34,302 nucleotides of DNA, taken from positions 1 to 34,302 of the forward strand of contig JAKEHZ010000123.1 in NCBI GenBank assembly GCA_022614735.1, given 5' to 3'. The notes under the pieces are model-generated. The model saw only the letters and a program-made list of their open reading frames with translations, was not told where the DNA came from and searched no databases. Position numbers and translations under genes: made by a program. This stretch comes from Acidobacteriota bacterium. Its GTDB lineage: Bacteria > Acidobacteriota > Blastocatellia > RBC074. Positions 22,122 through 29,051 of the stretch are shown piece after piece. The first letter of the stretch is position 1, and each line of letters opens with the position of its first letter.

Positions 22122-23426
22122 TCATTGCGTAATCTCCCGAACAACACGGAAACCCAGATCAAAGCGCGACACTGTGGGGAAAAAGAAGTTGCGCTCAGCT
22201 GCGCGTGCTGCAACCGCGCTACGCCCGGAGCCTCCTCCGCGAATCACGCGCGCCTCACCTTCGCGCGCCATAGCCTTGACTATTTTACCCCGCGAAGGTC
22301 CTCTGGGATTGATGCGCTCGCGATTTTTATAGTAATCGGGATCGTACCAATCCTGGCACCACTCCCAGACAATACCGATGGATGCATACTGCTCGCCGAT
22401 CATGAGCGCGGCTTTTTCCCATTCAGCCTCTGTCGGCAGACGATAACGCCTGCCTGTTTGTCCCGATAGCCATTTACAGAAAGCCAACGCATCCAGCCAA
22501 CTGACCAGCACGACAGGGCTATCGGCCTGTCCTTCCGGGTAGTTGTTGTCTTTCCAGCCATAGCCTACGCCTCGCGGCGCCGGATGTCCGGTTTTATCGA
22601 TGAAGTATTTGTAGAGACGATTCGTGATCTCCTTCGTTGAAATCTCGAATTCTGAGACGAAGACCTGATGCGCAGGTCGCTGGTCAAGCGCCCCCTTATC
22701 GTTGCCTTGGGTAAAATTGCCTTCCGGCACTCGCAGCATCTCAGGGTCGAGGAGCGGTTTGAGCACGAGGTTGACGGTGATGGTTTCATTCGGATTGACT
22801 GTCACAGTCATGCGCTCTTCCTCGAATCCCTGTTTCACCGCACGCAGTTGGCGTGGACCCGGGAAGAGACCGTCGACATAAAGTGTCTGGCCGGCGAGGC
22901 TTTTGACACTGTATTTATCGTCGATAAAAATTTCCGTTCCCGGCTCATTTGCTGTCAGAGCGATTCGTCCGGTGAGGGGCTTCTTCTTGATCGGAACCTG
23001 ATATTTGGTGGCCGAAGCATCCATAATGAAAATGCCCTGCCACGGTTCATAACCTTCAGCGCGAACTCGTAATTGATGTTCACCCTCCGAAATCCCGGTC
23101 AAGATCAAGTTGCCATCAACGCCTGCGAAGCCGCGCGACTTCCCGTCAATTTCAATCAATGCGCCGGGCGGAGCGCTGATCGTCAATTTCGGAGAGGCCG
23201 AATTTGATCGCAACACCTGACGAGGCGTGTCGGAAGGCTTGGAAGTTTTCCCGGCCGGCTTTTTTTTACCAGACTTTGGAATTACGCGGCCGGTAGGATT
23301 TTGTGCGGGGATGGAAATGTTGAGATACAGGGCAATGATCACAGTAAAAATGGATCGAAAAACTATCTTGCTGATCATGCTCTTCCTGACTTTCGATTGC
23401 CTCCGTTTGCCCGACTCGACAGCCAT
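22122..23426 (-). CDS. Exported PEGA-domain protein with a non-catalytic formylglycine-generating-enzyme-type fold
   Basis: This is about 434 residues. A membrane or export segment (ISKIVFRSIFTVIIALYLNI) is followed by two PEGA-like domains (about 80-230: GALIEIDGKSRGF, GTEIFIDDKYSV). A SUMF1/EgtB-type domain follows, with MLRVPEGNFTQGND, SWLDALAFCKWLSG, YRLPTEAEWEKAA and VIRGGGSGRSAVAARAAERN. The two active-site cysteines expected after RGG in formylglycine-generating enzymes are absent. The ATG at 23426 overlaps the upstream stop (TGATG). An internal ATG at 23378, with a good AGGAAGAGC ribosome binding site and right before the signal, is an alternative start. Confidence 0.82.
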   Translation of the reverse strand: MAVESGKRRQSKVRKSMISKIVFRSIFTVIIALYLNISIPAQNPTGRVIPKSGKKKPAGKTSKPSDTPRQVLRSNSASPKLTISAPPGALIEIDGKSRGFAGVDGNLILTGISEGEHQLRVRAEGYEPWQGIFIMDASATKYQVPIKKKPLTGRIALTANEPGTEIFIDDKYSVKSLAGQTLYVDGLFPGPRQLRAVKQGFEEERMTVTVNPNETITVNLVLKPLLDPEMLRVPEGNFTQGNDKGALDQRPAHQVFVSEFEISTKEITNRLYKYFIDKTGHPAPRGVGYGWKDNNYPEGQADSPVVLVSWLDALAFCKWLSGQTGRRYRLPTEAEWEKAALMIGEQYASIGIVWEWCQDWYDPDYYKNRERINPRGPSRGKIVKAMAREGEARVIRGGGSGRSAVAARAAERNFFFPTVSRFDLGFRVVREITQ

Positions 23427-25138
23427 CACTTTAAATCGCGCACGCAGCGGAAGCCGGTTTTGTCATATCCGTTATCTGGTGGAACGATACCGCGATAAGT
23501 CGTCGTAGCGCGGGCGGGCGGCACGTCGTAGGCACCTCCACGAATAACCTTACCGGGGACTAGCTCTTTGGTAACATCAGCATAGTTGAACAAGTTTCCG
23601 GAAGTCCACTCCCAGACATTGCCACACATATCGAGTGCGCCGAAAGGACTTGCACCCGTGTTGTAGCTGCCGACTGCCGCAATTCGTCCCCTGCGACCGC
23701 GGCCGGCATTGGCCAAATCCCTCCTCCACTTCTTGCCCCAGGGATAGATGCGCTGGTCGTAGCCGCGCGCGGTGAACTCCCACTCTGCTTCAGTCGGTAA
23801 TCGTTTATCTGCCCATTTCGCATAAGCGTTCGCGTCACTCCAGCTGACATTGACAACCGGGAATTTCGCCTCGCTCTCTTTAAAGCTTCCCTCTTTCCAG
23901 TGAGCTGGAGCGGGATGTCTGGTTGCCTTGATGAATCTCAGGTATTCCTCATTGGTGACTTCGGTTCGATCGATGAAGAATGGGCCGACGACAACGGTGA
24001 AAGGAGGAGCCTCATATTTATCACCACCATTACGCCCCATCTGAAATGCGCCCTTGGGGACATAGATCATGCCCTCGGGTGGAGCGATCGTTGTGGTCTG
24101 CGGAGTCGGACTGACTGCCGGGATGGGAGTTATCTGCGATACGGGTTGGGGGTTGGTAGCGGTGGGAATAGCCGTCCTCGATCGCGCTAACCACAAGATG
24201 AGGATCAAGACTGACAATGCCAGCACCACAGCCATTAGTGTCAGAGTCTGGTAGGCTGCGCGCCTGCCAGGTTGTTGAGATTCTTCGGACAGAATGACCA
24301 CATCGTGGAGAGGCGCAGAAACACCCGAGGATTCAGATGAAATCGTTGGTTCCTCCTGAACCGTCGAAGAAAAACCGCCGGTCGGCTCATCTTTGGCAGC
24401 CTCCAGGTTCACCGTGGCAGACGAGGATTCGAATGCAACGGTTTTTCGGCGCTGACCCTTCGTCCGCGAGACATCGATCATGTCTGATGACTCCCTCCCC
24501 AATAATGAATCATCGCCTCGAGTGGTAAGCGGTTGAGCTTCTAAAGGAGAGATTGTGGGCTGATTGGTGCGCCTGGTACGTGATCCGCTCTCATTCTCTG
24601 ACAGTTGATGCCTTGAGGACGACTTCTCAGATTGCGTCCGAAGAGAACCCGTCGCCGGAGGTGTCTTCAGCTTTCCGGTGGTTGCCGAATCCAGAGTGAA
24701 GCCACAGGACTCACAGTATCGCGAGAAAGGTTTTGCATCTGCGCCGCATTTCGCGCAGCGTATCATATCAATTCTGGGAAGCTCATCGGCAAGCTTGACG
24801 ACTTTCGCCTGGGTCGCTGCGGGAGATTGCGGGGCTGAGATAGGTGGCATCAGCGCGCGGTCGCGATCAAGACCACAGGTTTTACAGAAGAGCCATCCAC
24901 TGCGCCAGTATGTCCCGCAATGGTAACAGGCGCCAACGACAGTCTCCTCCGACTTGACATTAAGTCGATAGCCGCATTGCTGACAGAAATTCTCACCGCG
25001 CACGACACGCGCACCGCATCGTGTGCAACAGAGCGATTCTACAGCCGACTCAGCATTGGAGCGAACGAGGGGCTGTCCGCAACGACGGCAAAAGTTCAGA
25101 TGATCCGGATAATGTAGATTGCACGTCGCGCAGAACAT
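23426..25138 (-). CDS. Zinc-ribbon membrane protein with a non-catalytic formylglycine-generating-enzyme-type domain
   Basis: This is 570 residues. Four zinc ribbons with paired CxxC motifs occupy about 1-150 (CATC/CRRCG, CTRC/CQQCG, CYHC/CKTCG, CAKC/CESCG). A disordered Ser/Thr/Arg-rich stretch follows. One membrane helix lies near 300-320 (LTLMAVVLALSVLILILWLA), then a Pro/Thr linker, then a SUMF1-type domain: EGMIYVPKGAFQMGRNGGDK, RTEVTNEEYLRF, RLPTEAEWEF, GNVWEWTSG and IRGGAYDVPPARATTTYRG. The catalytic cysteine pair is absent. Topology suggests cytoplasmic zinc ribbons and an external sensor-like or binding domain. The downstream gene encodes the same fold and overlaps this stop, so the two probably act together. 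Confidence 0.82.
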   Translation of the reverse strand: MFCATCNLHYPDHLNFCRRCGQPLVRSNAESAVESLCCTRCGARVVRGENFCQQCGYRLNVKSEETVVGACYHCGTYWRSGWLFCKTCGLDRDRALMPPISAPQSPAATQAKVVKLADELPRIDMIRCAKCGADAKPFSRYCESCGFTLDSATTGKLKTPPATGSLRTQSEKSSSRHQLSENESGSRTRRTNQPTISPLEAQPLTTRGDDSLLGRESSDMIDVSRTKGQRRKTVAFESSSATVNLEAAKDEPTGGFSSTVQEEPTISSESSGVSAPLHDVVILSEESQQPGRRAAYQTLTLMAVVLALSVLILILWLARSRTAIPTATNPQPVSQITPIPAVSPTPQTTTIAPPEGMIYVPKGAFQMGRNGGDKYEAPPFTVVVGPFFIDRTEVTNEEYLRFIKATRHPAPAHWKEGSFKESEAKFPVVNVSWSDANAYAKWADKRLPTEAEWEFTARGYDQRIYPWGKKWRRDLANAGRGRRGRIAAVGSYNTGASPFGALDMCGNVWEWTSGNLFNYADVTKELVPGKVIRGGAYDVPPARATTTYRGIVPPDNGYDKTGFRCVRDLK

Positions 25139-25318
25139 ATAAGACCTGTCTCAGCCGATGGAAGTTGGATCAATAGAGCATCGCTCAACCGTAAAATTGA
25201 CACCTAATCATATGGCAGCGGTATTTGTCGCGCAAGCATTCGACATCACCCATCCGCTCGAAGCTTTTTCTAAGCCACGCAGTGGAATATAGCTATCGTC
25301 GAGCTTTACCAAAAAATC

Positions 25319-25483
25319 GGGCAAGTTTCACAGAAAGCCGAAGCAAGTTAACGGTTTCAACACAAAGGGTCAAAGGTTCAAAGGTTCAAAGGGGGGCTAA
25401 ATGCTTGATTTATTTCTTCTTTGACCCTTTGACCCTTTGTGTTGAAACCGTTAACTTGCTTCGGCTTTCTGTGAAACTTGCCC
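25319..25483. repeat. 65-bp-arm palindrome between the zinc-ribbon gene and lexA
   Basis: The left arm (25319-25383) and right arm (25419-25483) are complementary with one visible mismatch. The outer 45 bases are unique-looking sequence (GGGCAAGTTTCACAG... CCGTTAAC) and the inner part is GGTTCAAA/GGGTCAAA units. It lies between divergent genes and ends about 40 bp before the lexA promoter candidate. Confidence 0.95.
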
Positions 25484-25522
25484 CAAATTACCCCTAAATT
25501 TCTTGAATTTTTCGCTTGCTTT

Positions 25523-25549
25523 TTTCGGCGACTTTCGGTATATTTTCGG
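25523..25549 (+). promoter_or_regulatory. Triple TTTCGG direct repeat at the lexA promoter, candidate LexA operator
   Basis: TTTCGG occurs at 25523-25528, 25533-25538 and 25544-25549, i.e. 10 and 11 bases apart, about one helical turn. A TATATT-like -10 element lies between the last two. LexA normally represses its own gene; the recognised box differs between phyla and may be a direct repeat, as in alphaproteobacteria. This is the only repeated signal near the start codon. Confidence 0.45.
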
Positions 25550-25570
25550 TTGCAAAGGAGAGTACCGAAA

Positions 25571-26176
25571 ATGGCATTAACACCGAGACAACTCGAGATA
25601 CTCGATTTTCTGCTTCGTTTTCAGCAGAAATATGGGTACGCGCCTACTATTGCCGAGATTCGGAAGCATTTTCATTTGAGTTCTCCCGCGACAGTACACG
25701 AGCAGTTGGCTGCGCTCGAGCGAGAAGGGAAGATTCGCCGGCAGAGGAATATTCAACGCGGAATAGAGATTCTTCAATCTTCGTTTCCGGGAGGTGAATA
25801 TGAGATACCGCTGTTTGGCCAGGTCGCGGCAGGCTCACCGATTGAAGCGATACTGCAGCGCGAGACGGTCTTCGTCTCTCCGGACCTTTACGGGCCGGAT
25901 CGTTTCGCCCTCCGAGTTCGTGGGGATTCGATGAGGGACGAGCAGATCGCCGATGGCGATTTCATCGTCGTCGAGCGGAGCGAGACCGCGCGCAATGGGC
26001 AGACAATAGTTGCATTAATTGACGATCACGAGGCGACGGTCAAGAAGTTTTATAAAGAGAATGGCCAGATCCGCCTGCAACCGGCGAATGATGAGTACAA
26101 ACCTATCATCGTCAAACCGCCGCAGAGGGTGAAAATACAGGGACTCGTTGTCGGACTCATTCGACGATACAAATGA
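25571..26176 (+). CDS. lexA: LexA repressor of the SOS response
   Basis: This is 201 residues from the ATG with AAAGGAGA upstream; the open frame before it reads through the promoter region. The winged helix N-terminus is LTPRQLEILDFLLRFQQKYG with recognition helix SSPATVHEQLAALE. The self-cleavage site is A87-G88 in VAAGSPIE. The catalytic dyad is S120 (RGDSMRD) and K158 (ATVKKF). RecA-stimulated cleavage of LexA derepresses DNA repair genes. It stands alone with its own terminator. The recognition helix may not match the proteobacterial or Gram-positive boxes, consistent with a different operator. Confidence 0.95.
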   Translation: MALTPRQLEILDFLLRFQQKYGYAPTIAEIRKHFHLSSPATVHEQLAALEREGKIRRQRNIQRGIEILQSSFPGGEYEIPLFGQVAAGSPIEAILQRETVFVSPDLYGPDRFALRVRGDSMRDEQIADGDFIVVERSETARNGQTIVALIDDHEATVKKFYKENGQIRLQPANDEYKPIIVKPPQRVKIQGLVVGLIRRYK

Positions 26177-26193
26177 TGATACAAATGTCGTAA

Positions 26194-26234
26194 GCCTCCA
26201 GCCCAAGGCCGCCTCTTGAGGCTGGGTTTTTTTT
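26194..26234 (+). terminator. Rho-independent terminator after lexA
   Basis: CCAGCC (26198-26203) pairs with GGCTGG (26220-26225), with alternative GCCTC/GAGGC pairing, followed by G and eight T residues. Confidence 0.78.
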
Positions 26235-26314
26235 GACAATGATGTTTCATAAATAATACGCTAATTTATCTCATGCAACGAGCGGCGGAATTTAATTATA
26301 TTGTGGCAGGAGTG

Positions 26315-26495
26315 GGTGATTCCGTCTCGTGCGACGTCTGAGATAGATAGCAGAGAATTTCCATTTCTCGCCTGCACCACTTGAACTTGACTCAGCCAGG
26401 GCGCTGGTCAATCTCATCATTGGCTGCCCGCGCCGGATGAGATTGACCGGCACCCTATTCCTCTGCGGTGCGAGACGGGAACGAAGTTTTTTTTT
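26315..26495 (+). ncRNA. Structured non-coding RNA candidate ending in a T9 run (6S-like possibility)
   Basis: An outer stem CCGTCTCG/CGAGACGG (26322-26329 with 26471-26478) encloses a small hairpin (GAGAA/TTCTC near 26353-26370). It also encloses a 21-bp stem (26398-26418 with 26436-26456, one mismatch and one G-U) topped by a 17-nt loop. Nine T residues follow at 26487-26495. A long hairpin over an asymmetric internal loop, with CTGCGGTGCGAGACGG near the 3' end, is suggestive of 6S RNA. The 5' side of the internal loop is larger than usual, so the identity is unproven. The rest of 26235-26716 holds only a 13-bp palindrome AGTTCTCAGAACT at 26586-26598. Confidence 0.4.
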
Positions 26496-26716
26496 GATTT
26501 TTGATCAGCGTATCTGATGAACATTTGCTCTGTGAGTCAGTGTGGACTGAGCGCGGAGCTGCACGAAATCCGGCGTTCGCCGGTAAGTTCTCAGAACTGC
26601 AAAAACAAACAAGCTTGGGTCAATAAATTTTTGCGAGCTGTTATCTCTCACAAAGGATGAACAGTGTTTGGCGGAAGCTTGTCAATTTTCAACTTTAACA
26701 ACATTCGGGGGAAAAT

Positions 26717-27433
26717 ATGAGCAATATCAGTGCTAAGGACACATTCAAACAAAATAAGGCACGTAAAAACGTGATCTTCGGCGGCGCACTCATCCTTTTT
26801 GCAATCACGTTACTGAGCTGCGTCTCCTCGTTCATGATTTACAGAGAGGGGTTCTCCGATATGCCGGAGCTCTTTCAAACAGTTCTCTCTCTCTTCGCTG
26901 TGATTGTCGTTGAGGGCGCATTTATCTGGCTGGTCTACGGATTCACCAGAGCGTTCTCTTCATTTTCGGAGAGGATGATCTCTTTCATGGCGATGTGGGC
27001 ATTGGCTGCAGTAATGCTCACTAATATCATCACTCACTTTATGATAGTTAAGAGCATCGAACTTCATCCCTTCCAACACGCCTGGCTCAGCTGGGGTGCG
27101 GTCTCAGTCTTCATCGGTGTGCTCGTTGTGGTGCTTTCGATCACCCTGGCCGATCCGATCATTAGACTGATCCGGCTTGAGCTGAGATACATCGGCAAAC
27201 AGCAAGAGACAATTCTCAACGCTAAAAACGAAGGGCTCGAAAGTGACCTTATCCTGGCTGCGATGGCTGAGCGCGCCGAATGGGAATCCGAGCAGCTGGC
27301 CGCCAAGATAGTCGACACCTCCAGGTATTTGCAGGGGCAATCAAACGTGAAACGGCTTCCCAAACGACACTCATCAAGACTCGCTGATGCGTCAAGTTTG
27401 ACGGTTCCTCTCCCAAAAGCAAAGCGCCGTTGA
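26717..27433 (+). CDS. Membrane protein with four helices and a cytoplasmic tail, unrecognised
   Basis: This is 238 residues. Predicted membrane helices lie at about 20-42, 52-75, 88-110 and 122-147, followed by a charged helical tail (about 150-238) ending in KRLPKRH and KAKRR. The ATG follows a GGGGGAAAAT ribosome binding site. I do not recognise the family. The basic, likely disordered C-terminus could bind nucleic acid or acidic lipid. Its stop overlaps the next gene's TTG start (TTGA), which suggests an operon. Confidence 0.7.
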   Translation: MSNISAKDTFKQNKARKNVIFGGALILFAITLLSCVSSFMIYREGFSDMPELFQTVLSLFAVIVVEGAFIWLVYGFTRAFSSFSERMISFMAMWALAAVMLTNIITHFMIVKSIELHPFQHAWLSWGAVSVFIGVLVVVLSITLADPIIRLIRLELRYIGKQQETILNAKNEGLESDLILAAMAERAEWESEQLAAKIVDTSRYLQGQSNVKRLPKRHSSRLADASSLTVPLPKAKRR

Positions 27434-28014
27434 GTAATAAGACGACATTCGGGAAAAAGCAGGCGATAGCGCGATCAGGCGCTCAAAATTCAGCGGCGCA
27501 ATCCCGGATCACTGGGGTTAAGGGGAATAATCATCGGCTCCACGCGCCTTCCGGTAATGTCCGGAGGAGCGTAAAAAATGGTCGAGCCGACATGGAAAAA
27601 TATCAGCTCGAAGCCAGGCTCGAAGGCACTCACGGCCAGCCCGTTGTTCCCTCCGCGCCATTACTTAAGAGCAGCAATGGTTCGTTAATTTCAAAGGGAT
27701 CCCTCGGTAAAGATAAATCCTGGGTAAGAAAGGATCGCATAACCACTCCCAAAATCAAGAAGCCCAAGAGTAGAAAACCAGGTGAAGAGGGCATGCCGCC
27801 TACCCCTCTGGGGTGCGAATGGCGCAAGACTGAAGATGGATGGAATCTCTGGTGTTTCAAGTCAGAGAGGGATGGCATGACGGGTGAGAAGATAAAGAAG
27901 AGCCGTTATGCAGGCTATCTCAGTCACGATGCCTGGCAGGTGATGAAGGAATATGACTATGAAACGTTCATCTCGATCATCGGTCAGCGGCTTCGCCGAT
28001 ACCGCCAACGGTAA
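27430..28014 (+). CDS. Basic unrecognised protein with a C-terminal conserved-looking domain
   Basis: This is 194 residues if started at TTG 27430, which overlaps the previous stop. An ATG at 27592 is a possible later start. Residues 1-120 are Lys/Arg/Ser-rich and probably disordered (KKPKSRKPGEEGMPP). Residues about 125-194 look folded: TPLGCEWRKTEDGWNLWCFK, then RYAGYLSHDAWQVMKEYDYE and a basic end (GQRLRRYRQR). The Trp/Cys-rich strand pair followed by helices resembles small nucleic-acid-binding modules found in mobile-element proteins, but I cannot name the family. Confidence 0.6.
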   Translation: MSNKTTFGKKQAIARSGAQNSAAQSRITGVKGNNHRLHAPSGNVRRSVKNGRADMEKYQLEARLEGTHGQPVVPSAPLLKSSNGSLISKGSLGKDKSWVRKDRITTPKIKKPKSRKPGEEGMPPTPLGCEWRKTEDGWNLWCFKSERDGMTGEKIKKSRYAGYLSHDAWQVMKEYDYETFISIIGQRLRRYRQR

Positions 28015-28225
28015 CCCATTTGCCGTGTTTGAGATAATCGCTGACGCCAAGAGAATTCAACATCAGTCTGCCAGCTCCGAAATCAATGAGTGTGCAAGGC
28101 GGATCGAGCAGCACGCCGACGGAATGGTCAAAACAATCCTCGGAACTTCGGACCTCTCTGCCTCTGAGGTGCCGGCGAGTGTGATTGAGCAGATTGTCGA
28201 TCTCTTACGTGCGCATCGAACGTAG
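27953..28225 (+). CDS. Small helical protein overlapping the preceding gene, tentative
   Basis: This is up to 90 residues, with possible starts at ATG 27953 or 27959 (AAGGA upstream) and GTG 28025. The first 24 codons overlap the preceding gene in another frame and look like shadow sequence. The part after 28025 (FEIIADAKRIQHQ and VPASVIEQIVDLLRAHRT) has the composition of a real two- or three-helix protein. A start at GTG 28025, giving 66 residues, is plausible. No family is recognised. Confidence 0.35.
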   Translation: MTMKRSSRSSVSGFADTANGNPFAVFEIIADAKRIQHQSASSEINECARRIEQHADGMVKTILGTSDLSASEVPASVIEQIVDLLRAHRT

Positions 28226-28345
28226 CTTCAGAAGGGGTCTCAGCTGGCTGTCTTTGAACAAGAGCGGGCGGCTAAGTGATATGCACATATTTCATCCAAT
28301 TCGATTGTGATATCATTTTCTTCTCTTGCTAAACATTTTTCATTT

Positions 28346-28399
28346 TTTCAGTTTTCAGCTGAAGCGAGATATCGCTGAAAACTGAAAACTGAAAACTGT
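28346..28399. repeat. TTTTCAG palindrome upstream of the SRPBCC gene
   Basis: TTTTCAGTTTTCAGCTG on the left is mirrored by CAGTTTTCAG units on the right around GAAGCGAGATATCG. The 37 bases at 28352-28388 match 15864-15900 at 35 positions. The right arm carries one extra CTGAAAA unit. Confidence 0.88.
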
Positions 28400-28427
28400 T
28401 CTTGCTAGCGACTGAGAGGATAGGGTT

Positions 28428-28961
28428 GTGAGGAGATCTATGTTTTGGCCCCTGGTTGCAATTGTTGTTCTTGTTGCTGTGATTCTATTCGTCACATTGA
28501 TTGGCATTTTATTGCCTGAAGAACACGTGGCTTCGCGTACGATAGCTTTGCCGCAACCACCGCAGACCATCTGGCAGGTAGTAAGCGATTTTGGGAATAC
28601 ACCCACATGGAATTCCGAGGTCAAAAGCGTTGAGCGGTTGCCAGATCGCAACGGTCACGAGGTGTGGCAGGAAGAATATCAACGGGGCATGAAGATCCCG
28701 CTTGAGACTATTGAATCAGTCGCCCCCCGACGACTTGTTCGACGTATCGCTGACGAAAACCTGCCTTTTGGCGGAACCTGGGAATACATCATTACCCCGA
28801 CAACAGAAGGTGGCAGCCAATTGATAATCACCGAACGAGGCAAAGTGAGGAATCCGGTCTTCCGTTTTATGTCGCGATATGTTTTTGGTCATGCGACGAC
28901 GATTGATAATTACCTCAAAGCTCTTGCAGCGAAATTCGGTGAGCCCGTTACGATCAGGTAA
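28428..28961 (+). CDS. SRPBCC (START-like) family protein with an N-terminal membrane anchor
   Basis: This is 177 residues from GTG 28428 (GAGAGGA seven bases upstream; the MRRS start suits a membrane anchor), or 173 from ATG 28440 (AGGAG four bases upstream). One hydrophobic helix (FWPLVAIVVLVAVILFVTLI) is followed by an SRPBCC domain: ASRTIALPQPPQTIWQVVSD, FGNTPTWNSEVKSVERLPD, and strands ending in TERGKVRNPVFRFMSRYVFG. This is the polyketide-cyclase/dehydrase-like subgroup that binds hydrophobic ligands in a deep cavity. Ligand and role are unknown. The stop lies just before a heptamer palindrome. Confidence 0.85.
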   Translation: MRRSMFWPLVAIVVLVAVILFVTLIGILLPEEHVASRTIALPQPPQTIWQVVSDFGNTPTWNSEVKSVERLPDRNGHEVWQEEYQRGMKIPLETIESVAPRRLVRRIADENLPFGGTWEYIITPTTEGGSQLIITERGKVRNPVFRFMSRYVFGHATTIDNYLKALAAKFGEPVTIR

Positions 28962-28963
28962 TT

Positions 28964-29051
28964 TGATTGCGGATTGCGGATTGCGGATTGTAAATGCATG
29001 ATCCGCCCTTCAATCCGCAATCCGCAATCCGCAATCCGCAATCCGCAATCA
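28964..29051. repeat. GGATTGC heptamer palindrome between convergent SRPBCC and glmM genes
   Basis: Left arm TGATTGC followed by GGATTGC units (28964-28990) and right arm of about five GCAATCC units ending GCAATCA (29011-29051). The unit is the same as in the palindrome at 14574-14679, but copy numbers differ. The right end overlaps the last codon of glmM. Confidence 0.93.

Noticed and set aside
22003..22125. N-terminal extension of the barrel-like protein through the 46-bp palindrome
   Set aside because: The extension is a translation of the repeat (KQTKITKQTK, FRLFRYFRLF). The ATG at 22002 starts a clean signal peptide.
22122..25138. Formylglycine-generating enzymes that activate sulfatases
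   Set aside because: Both proteins lack the catalytic cysteine pair after RGG, and no sulfatase gene is present in the window.
26717..28225. Integrated phage or ICE remnant
   Set aside because: No integrase, capsid, relaxase or attachment-site repeat is visible. The tRNA genes are 8 kb away and intact, with no repeat of their 3' ends that I can see.
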